Shown in pieces: positions 25,111 through 33,723 of a stretch of 64,000 nt of DNA (positions are counted from its first letter, which is position 1; each line of letters starts with the position of its first letter). The stretch spans positions 1 to 64,000 of the forward strand of contig NZ_JBNILN010000002.1 of the NCBI RefSeq assembly GCF_050107715.1. The letters run 5' to 3'. The DNA is from Metabacillus_B sp050107715. GTDB taxonomy: Bacteria; Bacillota; Bacilli; Bacillales; Bacillaceae. The notes below the pieces were generated by a model that saw only the letters and a list, made by a program, of their open reading frames with translations, made no database searches and was not told where the DNA came from. The position numbers and the translations under genes were made by a program.

Positions 25111-25887
25111 TTGAATCCGGTTAAAATTGAAAATTTGACAGTCGCATATCATAAAAAACCTGTTCTTCAGGAAGTGTCCTTTGAAGTGCCAAAAGGAAAA
25201 CTAATTGGAATTATCGGGCCGAATGGGGCTGGAAAATCAACATTGATTAAAGCGATCTTAGGATTGATTCCGGCTGCGTCCGGACAGGTTGAAATTTATG
25301 GAAAAGAATACAGCAAGCAGCGGAAGCTTGTAGGATATGTCCCGCAAAGAGGTTCGGTGGATTGGGATTTCCCGACGAATGCTCTGGATGTGGTACTGAT
25401 GGGGCGGTATGGTCATGTCGGATGGTTTAAACGGCCTGGAAAGAAGGATGTAGATCTTGCAAAAGAAAGCCTGGATAAAGTAGGCATGCTTGATTATGCA
25501 GACAGACAGATCAGCCAGTTATCCGGGGGGCAGCAGCAGCGTGTATTCCTGGCCAGGGCTCTTGCGCAGGATGCAGATGTGTACTTTATGGATGAACCGT
25601 TTGTCGGTGTTGATGCAGCAACTGAGAAAGCCATCATTGCTCTGCTGAACGACTTGAAAAACAGAGGGAAAACGGTACTTGTCGTCCATCATGACTTGCA
25701 GACGGTGGATGAGTATTTTGACTGGGTGCTGCTGCTCAATATGAGAAAGATCGCATATGGTCCGACTGATAAAACGTTTACGGTAGAGAATCTGCAAAAA
25801 ACGTATGGCGGACGACTTGCTTTTTTAAAGGATAAATCCGCTCCTGCAGCAGTTCATGAAGTCAGGGGTGCTGAGCATGTTGAATGA
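25111..25887 (+). CDS. mntB: Manganese ABC transporter, ATP-binding protein MntB
   Basis: ABC ATPase of 258 residues. Walker A GPNGAGKSTLIKA, signature LSGGQQQRVFLARAL, Walker B VYFMDEPFVGVD and switch His in VVHHDLQTV are all present. The start is TTG with GGGAGGG before it. It overlaps mntC by 11 bases. It powers Mn(II) uptake with MntC and MntD. Confidence 0.93.
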   Translation: MNPVKIENLTVAYHKKPVLQEVSFEVPKGKLIGIIGPNGAGKSTLIKAILGLIPAASGQVEIYGKEYSKQRKLVGYVPQRGSVDWDFPTNALDVVLMGRYGHVGWFKRPGKKDVDLAKESLDKVGMLDYADRQISQLSGGQQQRVFLARALAQDADVYFMDEPFVGVDAATEKAIIALLNDLKNRGKTVLVVHHDLQTVDEYFDWVLLLNMRKIAYGPTDKTFTVENLQKTYGGRLAFLKDKSAPAAVHEVRGAEHVE

Positions 25888-27199
25888 ATTGCTTTATCAG
25901 CTTCAGGACCCGAATACACAATGGGTACTTTTCGGGACGCTTCTGCTTGGAACGGCAAGCGGTGTACTCGGAAGCTTCGCTCTATTGCGTAAACAGAGCT
26001 TAATAGGGGATGCAATGGCTCATGCTGCTCTCCCGGGTGTATGCATTGCCTTTCTTCTCTATGGCCAAAAGTCTCTGCTTTGGTTCCTGGCTGGTGCAGC
26101 CATTGCCGGCCTGATTGCTACCTGGATGATCCAGACGATCGTACGTCACTCCAGAATCAAGGAAGACTCTGCATTGGGTCTTGTGCTTTCTGTATTTTTC
26201 GGCTTCGGAATTGTGCTTCTTACGTATATTCAGCAAGGGTCATCCGGGAGCCAGAGCGGTCTTGATGACTTTATTTTCGGGCAGGCTGCATCGATGGTTG
26301 GAGAAGACGTCCGGCTGATTTCCATTGCTTCTGCTACCCTTCTCCTTTTGACGTTTCTATTCTTTAAAGAATTTAAACTGCTTACGTTCGATCCGCAATT
26401 TGCTAAAGGCGCGGGTCTGCCGGTCTCTTTTCTAAATGGGCTCTTAATGACCCTGATTGTAAGTGCGGTCGTGATTGGCTTGCAGACGGTGGGCGTCGTG
26501 CTGATGGCAGCCATGCTGATTACCCCTTCTATAGCTGCACGGTATTGGACCGAAAAACTGCATGTTATGACGGTCTTGTCCGGTGTTATTGGAGGTATCT
26601 CAGGCATTGCCGGAACATTTTTGAGCACGATAACGGAAGGGATGCCAACTGGACCGCTTATTATTATGGCGGCAACCTTCCTGTTCCTTGTTTCTCTAAT
26701 TTTCGCTCCAAAGCGCGGATTGATTTCTATTCTTTACAAAAAGCTTAAGGTAAGAAAGGCGACAGCCATGGAGCACGTTCTATTATCCTTGTATGATTTA
26801 ATGGAAAAAGCTGAATTAAGCAATAAGGAAGCTCAGTTTACCAAGGAGGACCTGGTAAAAAAACGGCCGGTTTCTTCTGGCCTGCTTGAAGCCGTCTTAA
26901 ACGATTTCGAAAAGAAAGAATGGGTTATACAGCAGGGGGATGCATGGAAGCTGACTGAGCAGGGACTCGGTGTAGCCTATGATTTAGTATTAAACCAGCG
27001 CATGTATGAGATGTATTTAATGCATGAAATGGAACTGGCGAACGTCCAGCTGTTAAATAAAGAGGATGTAGACGCCGGCGATTTATCCGGTGAGTTAAAA
27101 GCAAGGTTATCCATCCTGTTAAACAAACATAAGCGTATGCCATCTTTATTGCCAGGTAAGGCTCGAGTCCATGCGAAGCAGGGAGGTCTTGTTCAATGA
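25877..27199 (+). CDS. mntC: Manganese ABC transporter permease MntC with C-terminal DtxR-like domain
   Basis: 440 residues. The first ~285 residues are an ABC-3 metal permease with about eight membrane segments (GVLGSFALLRKQSLIGDAMA, MAAMLITPSIAARYWT). The rest (from about KKLKVRKATAMEHVLLSLYD) is cytoplasmic and looks like the winged-helix and dimerisation part of a DtxR/MntR-type regulator (FTKEDLVKKRPVSSGLL, WKLTEQGLGVAYDLVLNQRM). This fusion is normal in B. subtilis MntC and chlamydial YtgC. I chose ATG 25877 (GGGGTG upstream) over 25856. It overlaps mntD by 4 bases. Confidence 0.92.
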   Translation: MLNELLYQLQDPNTQWVLFGTLLLGTASGVLGSFALLRKQSLIGDAMAHAALPGVCIAFLLYGQKSLLWFLAGAAIAGLIATWMIQTIVRHSRIKEDSALGLVLSVFFGFGIVLLTYIQQGSSGSQSGLDDFIFGQAASMVGEDVRLISIASATLLLLTFLFFKEFKLLTFDPQFAKGAGLPVSFLNGLLMTLIVSAVVIGLQTVGVVLMAAMLITPSIAARYWTEKLHVMTVLSGVIGGISGIAGTFLSTITEGMPTGPLIIMAATFLFLVSLIFAPKRGLISILYKKLKVRKATAMEHVLLSLYDLMEKAELSNKEAQFTKEDLVKKRPVSSGLLEAVLNDFEKKEWVIQQGDAWKLTEQGLGVAYDLVLNQRMYEMYLMHEMELANVQLLNKEDVDAGDLSGELKARLSILLNKHKRMPSLLPGKARVHAKQGGLVQ

Positions 27200-28089
27200 G
27201 CTATGAAGCCTGGATCTTGATAACGGGGTCTCTTGTTGGAATCACCTGTTCGATGATCGGCTGTTTTCTTGTTTTGCGTAAAATGGCAATGCTTGCTGAT
27301 GCCATCAGCCATACCGTGCTGCTTGGAATCGTGGGCGCGTATTTTGTAACAGGATTTATTGATGGCCCTGCTATGCTTATAGGAGCAGCAATTGTTGGGC
27401 TGCTTACTGCGTTTCTTGTCCAGCTGTTAAACGGAAAAGGAGTGCAATCCGATGCTTCGATTGGTGTGGTGTTCACTTCGCTGTTTGCTGTTGGGGTCAT
27501 CTTGCTCTCCGTTTACGGCGGCAATGTTCACCTGGATGTGCAGCATGCACTGATGGGGGATATTACCTTTGTTCCCTGGGACCTCTTTGAATGGAACGGC
27601 ATGAATCTCGGTCCTTCCGCCGTTTGGATGCTTGGTTTTGTATTTGTTCTGAACCTGCTGATTATTTTCTTTTGCTATAAAGAATTTAAGATCACTTCGT
27701 TTGATCCGCAAATGGCGGCTGCCATAGGAATTCCTGTCCTGGTCATTCATTATCTGCAAATGGGAATGCTCTCGATTACAACGGTGGCATCCTTTGACAG
27801 TGTAGGGGCGATCCTTGTCGTGGCCATGATCATTGTACCGGCTTCCACGGCCTACCTGCTGACGGAAAAGCTATTGAATATGCTGGTGATCAGCTCGGTG
27901 ATTGGAGCAGCCTCCGCTATTATCGGCTATTATGCAGCCCTCGCCATGAACGTTTCGATAGCAGGGGCGATGGCTGTTATGACTGGCATCTTCTTTGCCC
28001 TTGCCTTTATCTTTTCGCCTTCCCACGGCCTGCTTACGAAAAGGCAAAACCAAAGAAGGCTTGGGAAAAACAAAAAGGCCGCTGCGTAA
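27196..28089 (+). CDS. mntD: Manganese ABC transporter permease MntD
   Basis: Second ABC-3 family permease, 297 residues, with about eight membrane segments and no C-terminal regulator domain (SMIGCFLVLRKMAMLADAIS, VVAMIIVPASTAYLLTEKL). It ends in a basic tail KRQNQRRLGKNKKAAA. Start overlaps mntC by 4 bases (ATGA) with GGGAGGT upstream. It probably forms a heterodimer with MntC. Confidence 0.92.
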   Translation: MSYEAWILITGSLVGITCSMIGCFLVLRKMAMLADAISHTVLLGIVGAYFVTGFIDGPAMLIGAAIVGLLTAFLVQLLNGKGVQSDASIGVVFTSLFAVGVILLSVYGGNVHLDVQHALMGDITFVPWDLFEWNGMNLGPSAVWMLGFVFVLNLLIIFFCYKEFKITSFDPQMAAAIGIPVLVIHYLQMGMLSITTVASFDSVGAILVVAMIIVPASTAYLLTEKLLNMLVISSVIGAASAIIGYYAALAMNVSIAGAMAVMTGIFFALAFIFSPSHGLLTKRQNQRRLGKNKKAAA

Positions 28090-28220
28090 CATGGCTGAAA
28101 GGATCTGGCAGGGGTGTAAAGGCTTTGCCCCGATTGGCCAGTTAAGCTTGTTCGATCCGTCCGTTCTAAGCCCGCTCCACATTTGTGCATGCCTGTCAGC
28201 CTACCTGATGTTTCACGATG

Positions 28221-28246
28221 AAAACCCCCGGAGCGCCGGGGGTTTT
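28221..28246 (+). terminator. Terminator between mntD and the DUF1540 gene
   Basis: Perfect stem AAAACCCCCGG / CCGGGGGTTTT with a four-base loop. Its ends are A4 and T4, so it can serve mntD on the plus strand and the convergent DUF1540 gene on the minus strand. Confidence 0.85.
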
Positions 28247-28267
28247 CAATTTCAAGTCTTTTCTTAA

Positions 28268-28429
28268 TTAAAGACTCTGCGGCTTAAAGGTTTTGCAGTC
28301 GGTCTCTTCGCTTCTGCTTGCATGCTTGCCTGTGTGGCTCACCACGTATATAGCATCAGCTGTACAGTTGTTCCCCTGGCCCCAATACGTGCAGTTGTTT
28401 ACTTCACATTGTACTTTCTGATCCGCCAT
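28268..28429 (-). CDS. DUF1540 small cysteine-rich protein
   Basis: A 53-residue protein too short for usual ORF lists. Four regularly spaced cysteines and aromatic residues, VQCEVNNCTYWGQGNNCTA then TDCKTF near the C-terminus, match the DUF1540 pattern (C-x4-C-x8-C...T-x-C-x-F), expected to bind a metal such as zinc. The start ATG at 28429 has GGAGGAAT before it. DUF1540 proteins are common in spore formers and of unknown function. It lies downstream of ythAB on the same strand, 61 bases away, so it may be read through from the oxidase operon. Confidence 0.85.
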   Translation of the reverse strand: MADQKVQCEVNNCTYWGQGNNCTADAIYVVSHTGKHASRSEETDCKTFKPQSL

Positions 28430-28490
28430 TTTGATTCCTCCTTCGGTTTCTTTTTATTTTTAACTGGGCTCTGTCACTTCATACTTGGTT

Positions 28491-29537
28491 TCATGATTCA
28501 TTTTTATTGGCTGTTTTAGGGTTTTTCATGAAAAGATTCCAAAAGAAGATAAAACCTGGAAAGAGAATGGCAAATCCCACAATGTAACTTATAAACAACG
28601 CCCGAAATGTGTTAGGGTGTGTAAATCCGGCATCCAATGTAATATCCGGATAGATCATATAAGGCAGATGCGCGTTGCCATAGGCATAGCTGGCAAGAAA
28701 ATACTGAAGGAGGACAGCTACCATGGCCACCCGGGGTCTGCCGAGTGTATGCCGGTTTTTGGCGGGGATAAAAAGGGCAGCTCCCGCAACTAAAAACATG
28801 ACGACAGAACCTATCAGTGCAGGCATGTATTCCATCATATTTGTATAAATCCAGCTGGCTTCTGTGCGGAGAGTCACCATGATCAGGAAGGCCATAACAA
28901 GTGAGATGGGTCCGGTAATCAATGCATCTCTTCTGTATACCTCATAGGCTTTTTCCTCTCCTGCAAGGTTCCTGGAATAATCAGCAAGCAACAGGGATGA
29001 AAGAAACAATGTACTGCTGATCGCAAAGCCGATAAACGCAAGTACATTTGGGCTTGTCAAAACGGTTCCAAGCTGAAGCTGATGGGCTCCGTCCACTACT
29101 TTAATGTATTTCCCGTGGGTAATCGGGAGGATGGAAATCAGCAAAGCCGGTATGATAAAACCAGAAATACCTGAAATATAGGTAAGAGCCCGTTCGTAAT
29201 CCTTTGCTATATGCGAAAAGACGAGGAAACCGCTTCGAATGGCCAAAAGCAGCAGGATCAGGCTTCCCGGAATTAAAAGAACAGTCCCTAAAATAAATGC
29301 TGCTCCGGGGAAAAAGCTGAATACCGCTACAACGATTGCTACGATAAATACATTCGTTACTTCCCAAGTCGGGCTTAAATATCGGTTTGCAATATTGGTC
29401 GCTTTTGTTTTGGACTGATTCAGATAAATCATAGACCAAAATCCAGCACCGAAATCCATGGTCCCCATGACCGCGTAGATAAAGATAAACCCCCATAAGA
29501 CGGTTATTGCGAGCAAAGCATCAGCGGATACGCCCAT
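28491..29537 (-). CDS. ythB: bd-type quinol oxidase subunit II (YthB)
   Basis: CydB-like membrane subunit, 348 residues, with about eight or nine membrane segments (VLWGFIFIYAVMGTMDFGAGF near the N-terminus, SYAYGNAHLPYMIYP near the C-terminus). It pairs with the CydA-like subunit upstream to form a menaquinol-oxidising terminal oxidase. The short C-terminal tail NPKTANKNES is unremarkable. The two genes are 28 bases apart, with GGAGGCTGC before the ATG. B. subtilis ythAB occupies the same place next to mnt. Confidence 0.9.
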   Translation of the reverse strand: MGVSADALLAITVLWGFIFIYAVMGTMDFGAGFWSMIYLNQSKTKATNIANRYLSPTWEVTNVFIVAIVVAVFSFFPGAAFILGTVLLIPGSLILLLLAIRSGFLVFSHIAKDYERALTYISGISGFIIPALLISILPITHGKYIKVVDGAHQLQLGTVLTSPNVLAFIGFAISSTLFLSSLLLADYSRNLAGEEKAYEVYRRDALITGPISLVMAFLIMVTLRTEASWIYTNMMEYMPALIGSVVMFLVAGAALFIPAKNRHTLGRPRVAMVAVLLQYFLASYAYGNAHLPYMIYPDITLDAGFTHPNTFRALFISYIVGFAILFPGFIFFWNLFMKNPKTANKNES

Positions 29538-29565
29538 TTATGTGCAGCCTCCTTGTATAAGCACC

Positions 29566-30930
29566 TCAGTAAACATCTACACCATTTCCTTTATCAGAAT
29601 CTCCCCGGGCTGCGGCCTCCAGATCCTTTTCAACAGGATTCCGCTTAAAGTAGTAAAGCAGGACAAGAAGAACAGCAGCGCCTAATATGGCATATACAAT
29701 CGTAAATGCGAAAAACAGCGTTCCAATTTGTCCGGATTTTGTCACGACCTCTGATGTTCGCAGAAGGCGGTAGATGACCCAAGGCTGACGGCCTGTACAG
29801 GCAAATATCCATCCGAATTCAATCGAGAGGAGAGATAGAGGCCCGGCCGGAACACATATCCATAAAAACCATTTAGGAAAAGGTTTTTTGACAAATCGTT
29901 TCCACACCAGCCCGAAAAGGGAGACTCCGATTAAGGCACTTCCAATCAAAACCATGGCGTTGAAAAGCGTGTGGACGAAAAGCGGCGGCCAATAATCCTC
30001 AGGAAAATCATTTAACCCCTTTACCTCAGTGTCAAAGCTGTTGCCCGAGAGGAAACTGAGGGCCCACGGGATCTCTATCCCATATTTAACTTCCTGTGTT
30101 TCCCGGTCCGTAAAGCCTCCGATGGTCAGGCCGGCATACTTTTGGGTTTCAAACAGCCCTTCCGCTGCTGCCAGCTTTTCAGGCTGATACTCGTGGAGCA
30201 TTTGAGCTGATTCATGGCCGTTAATGGCCGTCAAAAAGGAAGTAATAAGACCAATCAGCAGGCTCATGATAAAGGCTTTGCGGTGAAACGCAAACAACCG
30301 GTCGTTTTTCCGGTTTTTCAGCATCTTAAATGCAGCAATCGTTGTGATCATAAAGGCTCCGGTCATGAATGCCGAAAAAGCAACGTGGGCAGCCGAGACG
30401 AGAAAGCTTGGATTAAAAAAAGCAGCCCACGGATCGACATCGACAATCTCACCGTTTTGAATCCGAAAGCCAGCCGGTGTTCCTTCAAATGCGTGGACAT
30501 TTGTAATCAGGACCGCTGAGGCGGTAGCGCCAAGAAAGATAAAAAACACACTTAATATTCTGGTTTTAGGGCCAATTTTATCGTAGGCATATACATAAAT
30601 CGACATAAACAGTGCTTCAATAAAAAAAGCATAAATCTCAATCTGAAATGGAAGGGACATGACCTTGCCGATGACCTCCATAAATCCAGGCCATAAAAGA
30701 GAGAGCTGAACACCGGCAATGGTCCCGGTAGGAATCGCCACTCCAAGCAGCACTGCCTGACCCTTTGTCCACCGCTTAGCCATAATGGAATAATCAATGT
30801 CTTTTGTTCGCTGAAACATAATCTCAGCAAACAGGATCATTAATGGGAGTCCGACACCAAGCGTAGCAAAGATAATGTGAAATCCCATCGTTGTACCGAA
30901 AAGGGATCTGGCAAACACTAAATCCGTCAT
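29566..30930 (-). CDS. ythA: bd-type quinol oxidase subunit I (YthA)
   Basis: CydA-like subunit, 454 residues, which carries the haems. The N-terminal GFHIIFATLGVGLPLMILFA holds the conserved His for haem b595/d, and the conserved GRQPWVIYRLLRTSE lies after the quinol-binding loop. The Q-loop is short, as in Gram-positive bd oxidases (the cyanide-insensitive type). RBS AAGGAAAGG. Forms an operon with ythB. Energy metabolism link: uses menaquinol made by the men genes 7 kb away. Confidence 0.92.
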   Translation of the reverse strand: MTDLVFARSLFGTTMGFHIIFATLGVGLPLMILFAEIMFQRTKDIDYSIMAKRWTKGQAVLLGVAIPTGTIAGVQLSLLWPGFMEVIGKVMSLPFQIEIYAFFIEALFMSIYVYAYDKIGPKTRILSVFFIFLGATASAVLITNVHAFEGTPAGFRIQNGEIVDVDPWAAFFNPSFLVSAAHVAFSAFMTGAFMITTIAAFKMLKNRKNDRLFAFHRKAFIMSLLIGLITSFLTAINGHESAQMLHEYQPEKLAAAEGLFETQKYAGLTIGGFTDRETQEVKYGIEIPWALSFLSGNSFDTEVKGLNDFPEDYWPPLFVHTLFNAMVLIGSALIGVSLFGLVWKRFVKKPFPKWFLWICVPAGPLSLLSIEFGWIFACTGRQPWVIYRLLRTSEVVTKSGQIGTLFFAFTIVYAILGAAVLLVLLYYFKRNPVEKDLEAAARGDSDKGNGVDVY

Positions 30931-31078
30931 GAAAAAATCCGCCTTTCCTTCTAATTTCCTTTCCTTATTATCCGCTTTTTACCAAACGTTATTCCTTAAA
31001 AAGTTTTGAAATCCGGAACGGGCAGAATCTGCTGAAAAACGGCAAAGGGTTAGGCCGATATCTAAAGTGGAGAAAAAT

Positions 31079-31112
31079 AAAAAGCACCCGGTATAACCGG
31101 ATGCTAATTTTT
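31079..31112 (-). terminator. Terminator after the LuxR-type response regulator
   Basis: On the minus strand, AGCATCCGG-TTATA-CCGGGTGCT followed by TTTTTATTTT. It separates the two-component operon from ythA on the same strand. Confidence 0.88.
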
Positions 31113-31757
31113 TTAACGGATCAATCCCCGCTGGAATGCATAGTTCGCTAACTGAACTCTGTTTTCCAAATGAAGTTTCCCTAGTATATTTTTGAGGTGG
31201 CTTTTAACCGTATGCTCTGAAATAAATAATGCTTCGGATACGTCTTTATTGGACATACCTTTAGCTACCAGCTGAAGCACCTCTAATTCTCTAGAAGACA
31301 ATGGAGTGAGATGCTGGTTCATCTCGGGTTCTGACTGTGGGAATTCCTTTAGGATCCGAAAAGCAATTTCTTTGGACATCGGCACTTCATCCAGTGCAAA
31401 CGCTCTAAGATATTCATACCAATCCTGGGATTGTATGTTTTTTAACAAGTATCCCTGAGCTCCCTGTTTTAAGGCATCAAATAAGTCGGTTACATCATCT
31501 GAAACGGTGATCATGACAATTTTGACATAAGGGAATTTTATTTTTATCCGCTTTGTTGCCTCAAGGCCATCCATCTCAGGCATTTGGATATCCATGAGAA
31601 TAATATCGGGCATTAATTCTTCCGTAAGAGCAATAGCTTCTTTACCGTTTTGCGCTTCTCCAACAATAACAAAATCGCTGTATTCCTCTAATATAATCCG
31701 AATTCCTTCTCTAGCATGACTGTGGTCGTCTACAACCAATATTCGAAAGGGCTGCAT
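31113..31757 (-). CDS. NarL/LuxR-family response regulator
   Basis: 214 residues. Receiver domain with the acidic pair VVDDH, phospho-acceptor Asp in LMDIQMPEMDG (near residue 55), and Lys in LLKN. A LuxR-type helix-turn-helix follows: LSSRELEVLQLVAKGMSNKD and SEHTVKSHLKNILGKL (about residues 150-200). Partner of the kinase encoded 3 bases upstream. Target unknown. Neighbours are the bd oxidase genes downstream and, divergently, a His-rich lipoprotein and CopC-like gene, so control of respiration or copper stress are the two reasonable guesses. Confidence 0.9.
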   Translation of the reverse strand: MQPFRILVVDDHSHAREGIRIILEEYSDFVIVGEAQNGKEAIALTEELMPDIILMDIQMPEMDGLEATKRIKIKFPYVKIVMITVSDDVTDLFDALKQGAQGYLLKNIQSQDWYEYLRAFALDEVPMSKEIAFRILKEFPQSEPEMNQHLTPLSSRELEVLQLVAKGMSNKDVSEALFISEHTVKSHLKNILGKLHLENRVQLANYAFQRGLIR

Positions 31758-31760
31758 TGG

Positions 31761-32582
31761 CTAGTTCACCTTCTTTAGCTTAAATAAAGTTTCCTCATTG
31801 ATTCGATCGATGGAAAAGACCCAATTCATTTCCCTGGCTCGGCTTTCAATAATCTGCAGTCCATATCCTTTAGCGGTATTGATATCCTGTTGAGGTCCAA
31901 TGCCGTTATCCCGGATTACACAAGTCCATCCGCCTGCGGATTCCGAGCCATTTATCCAAACCTCACTTGTTTCCGCATGTTTGATTACGTTTGTAACGGC
32001 TTCTTTAATACAAGCAAACAATTCGATCTTTTCTTTGGCTGAAAGCGTATCGTCTGAAATCCCCCACTTGAAATGGACTTTCATGGATTGGTTTTTTTCG
32101 AGCTCCGACAAATAAAGGTGAATGGTTTCTTTCCAGCTGAACATATCGGGGTCTGGAAGCTGTTTAAGATTTTCAATGGCTTGCCGGGTGTCCTCATATA
32201 TTTTTTTTAATGTCTGTTTCGCTTCGAGGAACTCAGGGTTCGTTTCAACAGATGATTTTTTGCCTGCTTTATTTAGTTTGACTGAAAGTAAAAATAAGGA
32301 CTGGGCTACGCCATCGTGCAGCTCTCTCGCCAGGTTTTCCCTCTCGATGAGTGCGGCTTTCCTTGCTTTTTCAAACTTTAACTCTTCCTGAATCCCTTCA
32401 AGCATTGAAAATAGCTTTAATAAAAAGATTATAGTAATGGCAAACACAATAACGGGAGTAAGAATATTTCCCATGTCCATTGATAGATAGGGCAGCAGAA
32501 ATGCATGTCTGATATACTCCCATAAGCCGATGGTGACGGTTGGAAGAATAAGAATCAGCCACTTAATTTGTTTATAAGTCAA
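31761..32582 (-). CDS. NarL-type sensor histidine kinase
   Basis: 273 residues. Two N-terminal membrane helices (IKWLILILPTVTIGLWEYI and a second around VIVFAITIIFLLKLF) with almost no extracytoplasmic domain. Then come a HisKA_3 dimerisation domain with phospho-His in LARELHDGVAQSLF and an HATPase domain (VTNVIKHAETSE; DNGIGPQQD; GYGLQIIESRA). The start is TTG with AAGGTGAG upstream. With so small a sensor loop it may sense within the membrane or through a partner protein. Operon with the response regulator, 3-base gap. Confidence 0.88.
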   Translation of the reverse strand: MTYKQIKWLILILPTVTIGLWEYIRHAFLLPYLSMDMGNILTPVIVFAITIIFLLKLFSMLEGIQEELKFEKARKAALIERENLARELHDGVAQSLFLLSVKLNKAGKKSSVETNPEFLEAKQTLKKIYEDTRQAIENLKQLPDPDMFSWKETIHLYLSELEKNQSMKVHFKWGISDDTLSAKEKIELFACIKEAVTNVIKHAETSEVWINGSESAGGWTCVIRDNGIGPQQDINTAKGYGLQIIESRAREMNWVFSIDRINEETLFKLKKVN

Positions 32583-32672
32583 ATTCTCACCTTTTTCCGC
32601 AAAGATACTTATATTTTATCATTTTGTTCAAGATTTAGCGGTTAACTTCAAAATAATCACTCTTTAGAGTCA

Positions 32673-32700
32673 TTGCTGCTATGGACAGCTTGTCTATAAT
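32673..32700 (+). promoter_or_regulatory. Candidate promoter of the His-rich lipoprotein gene
   Basis: TTGCTG at 32673-32678, a 16-base spacer and perfect TATAAT at 32695-32700, 51 bases before the gene start. It lies in the divergent region shared with the two-component system. Confidence 0.5.
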
Positions 32701-32751
32701 GGGAGTCGGATAAGCAGTTTACCCATAAGCTCTTTTAAAGGAGGACGGCGA

Positions 32752-32886
32752 ATGAACAGAACAGTTCTTGGGGCTTTTTGCATCCTCCTGCTATTAACAG
32801 CAGCAGCTTGCTCGGATGCAAAGGATTCACATGAAAATCATAAGCATCACCATTCAAAAGCAAATGGTAAAGTGGATATTTCCTGA
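32752..32886 (+). CDS. Tiny His-rich lipoprotein (44 aa)
   Basis: A short gene with a very good ribosome binding site (AAAGGAGGACG) before the ATG at 32752. The product has a lipoprotein signal ending in the lipobox TAAAC at residue 20. The mature part is only about 25 residues and is rich in histidine (DSHENHKHHHSKANGK). It should sit on the outside of the membrane and bind divalent metal such as copper or zinc. I know no named family. It is divergent from the sensor kinase and upstream of a CopC-like gene, which suggests copper or general metal handling. Confidence 0.7.
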   Translation: MNRTVLGAFCILLLLTAAACSDAKDSHENHKHHHSKANGKVDIS

Positions 32887-33052
32887 GCTGGGAAAGTCTG
32901 CTGATAGACTATGTAAGGTTTTTCCGTTACAGCTTAAGTACAGCTTAGGTATCACAGTATGAATTGTCTGGGCAAGTATCATTCTGCCGCTAGTGGGAAT
33001 ATTCATTCCTGCTGTTTTTCAAATCGAACGGTTTATCATTAAAAGGGAATAA
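32864..33052 (+). pseudogene. Possible interrupted small membrane protein gene
   Basis: A reading frame from the ATG at 32864 to TAA at 33050-33052 is open except for one TGA at 32960-32962. The part after the TGA reads as a convincing membrane helix with a basic end (IVWASIILPLVGIFIPAVF then QIERFIIKRE). If the TGA replaced a Trp codon the product would be 62 residues. The frame overlaps the end of the 44-aa lipoprotein gene. Could be a nonsense-disrupted gene, a sequence error, or chance. No known family recognised. Confidence 0.3.
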
Positions 33053-33100
33053 ACGATTACATGCTTAGTTAACTGACATCCTGGCAAATTACAAAAGGAG

Positions 33101-33682
33101 ATGCTTACATTGAAAAAAATAATAATGCTATTACTAATTGCGCTGATGGTAAATAATCAGCAGGCAAGCGCCCATTCGAAGCTTGAGAGTTCATCCCCAA
33201 AAGCAGGGGAGACCGTTACAGGCCCGCTTTCTGAAATAACCCTTAAATTTAATACGGAAATTGAAGAATCAAGTACATTTACATTTCTTTATGAAGGTGA
33301 GAAGGACATCCCTGTGGAGAATATCAGTATTGAGGGGGATACACTAAGCGGAACTGTACCTGAGAATCTGGAGAATGGTTCCTATAGCGTGAATTGGGAT
33401 ATCGTTGGTGCAGATACTCATGTCATAAAAGACTCGTTGAGTTTTACTGTACAAAGAGAGGAAGCTGCTGACGAAGAAAGAGAACAAACCCCTGAGGAGA
33501 AAGAACCGAAGGAAGAGACAGCCCCACCTGATGACGAGGAGCTGCAGAAAGGAGAAAGCACCGAGAAGGAAACTTCTTCTGATAATGAACAAGGTCAGTC
33601 CTCCTTCCTGCTGCCAATTATAGGAGGTATCCTTGTTCTTGCCGTGATTGTAATTGCAATCAGCATGAGAAAGAAAAAATAG
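33101..33682 (+). CDS. CopC-domain secreted/membrane-anchored protein
   Basis: 193 residues. Signal peptide, then mature N-terminus AHSKLESSSPKAGETV, typical of CopC domains in which the first His binds copper. The CopC beta-fold continues to ADTHVIKDSLSFTVQ with its conserved Asp and His. A long acidic Glu/Pro-rich linker (about residues 122-168) leads to a C-terminal membrane helix (LPIIGGILVLAVIVIAISM) and a KKK stop. It resembles B. subtilis YobA-type proteins without the CopD permease. The frame opens with ATG or TTG codons (33101 or 33110), and AAAGGAG lies at 33094-33100, so TTG at 33110 (MKKIIML) is the better-spaced start. Confidence 0.85.
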   Translation: MLTLKKIIMLLLIALMVNNQQASAHSKLESSSPKAGETVTGPLSEITLKFNTEIEESSTFTFLYEGEKDIPVENISIEGDTLSGTVPENLENGSYSVNWDIVGADTHVIKDSLSFTVQREEAADEEREQTPEEKEPKEETAPPDDEELQKGESTEKETSSDNEQGQSSFLLPIIGGILVLAVIVIAISMRKKK

Positions 33683-33689
33683 GATAATA

Positions 33690-33723
33690 AAAAAGCATCC
33701 GGCAAAAGCCCGATGCTTTTTTT
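33690..33723 (+). terminator. Terminator after the CopC-like gene
   Basis: Hairpin AAAAGCATCCGG-CAAAAG-CCCGATGCTTTT (one mismatch) followed by more T, just after the stop codon. From here to 33926 I see no gene, only a small hairpin CTCAGGT...ACCTGAG near 33890-33912. Confidence 0.88.

Noticed and set aside
33046..33062. AAACGATTAC near the CopC gene as a Zur site
   Set aside because: The bases do not match the TCGTAA...TTACGA arms and there is no dyad.
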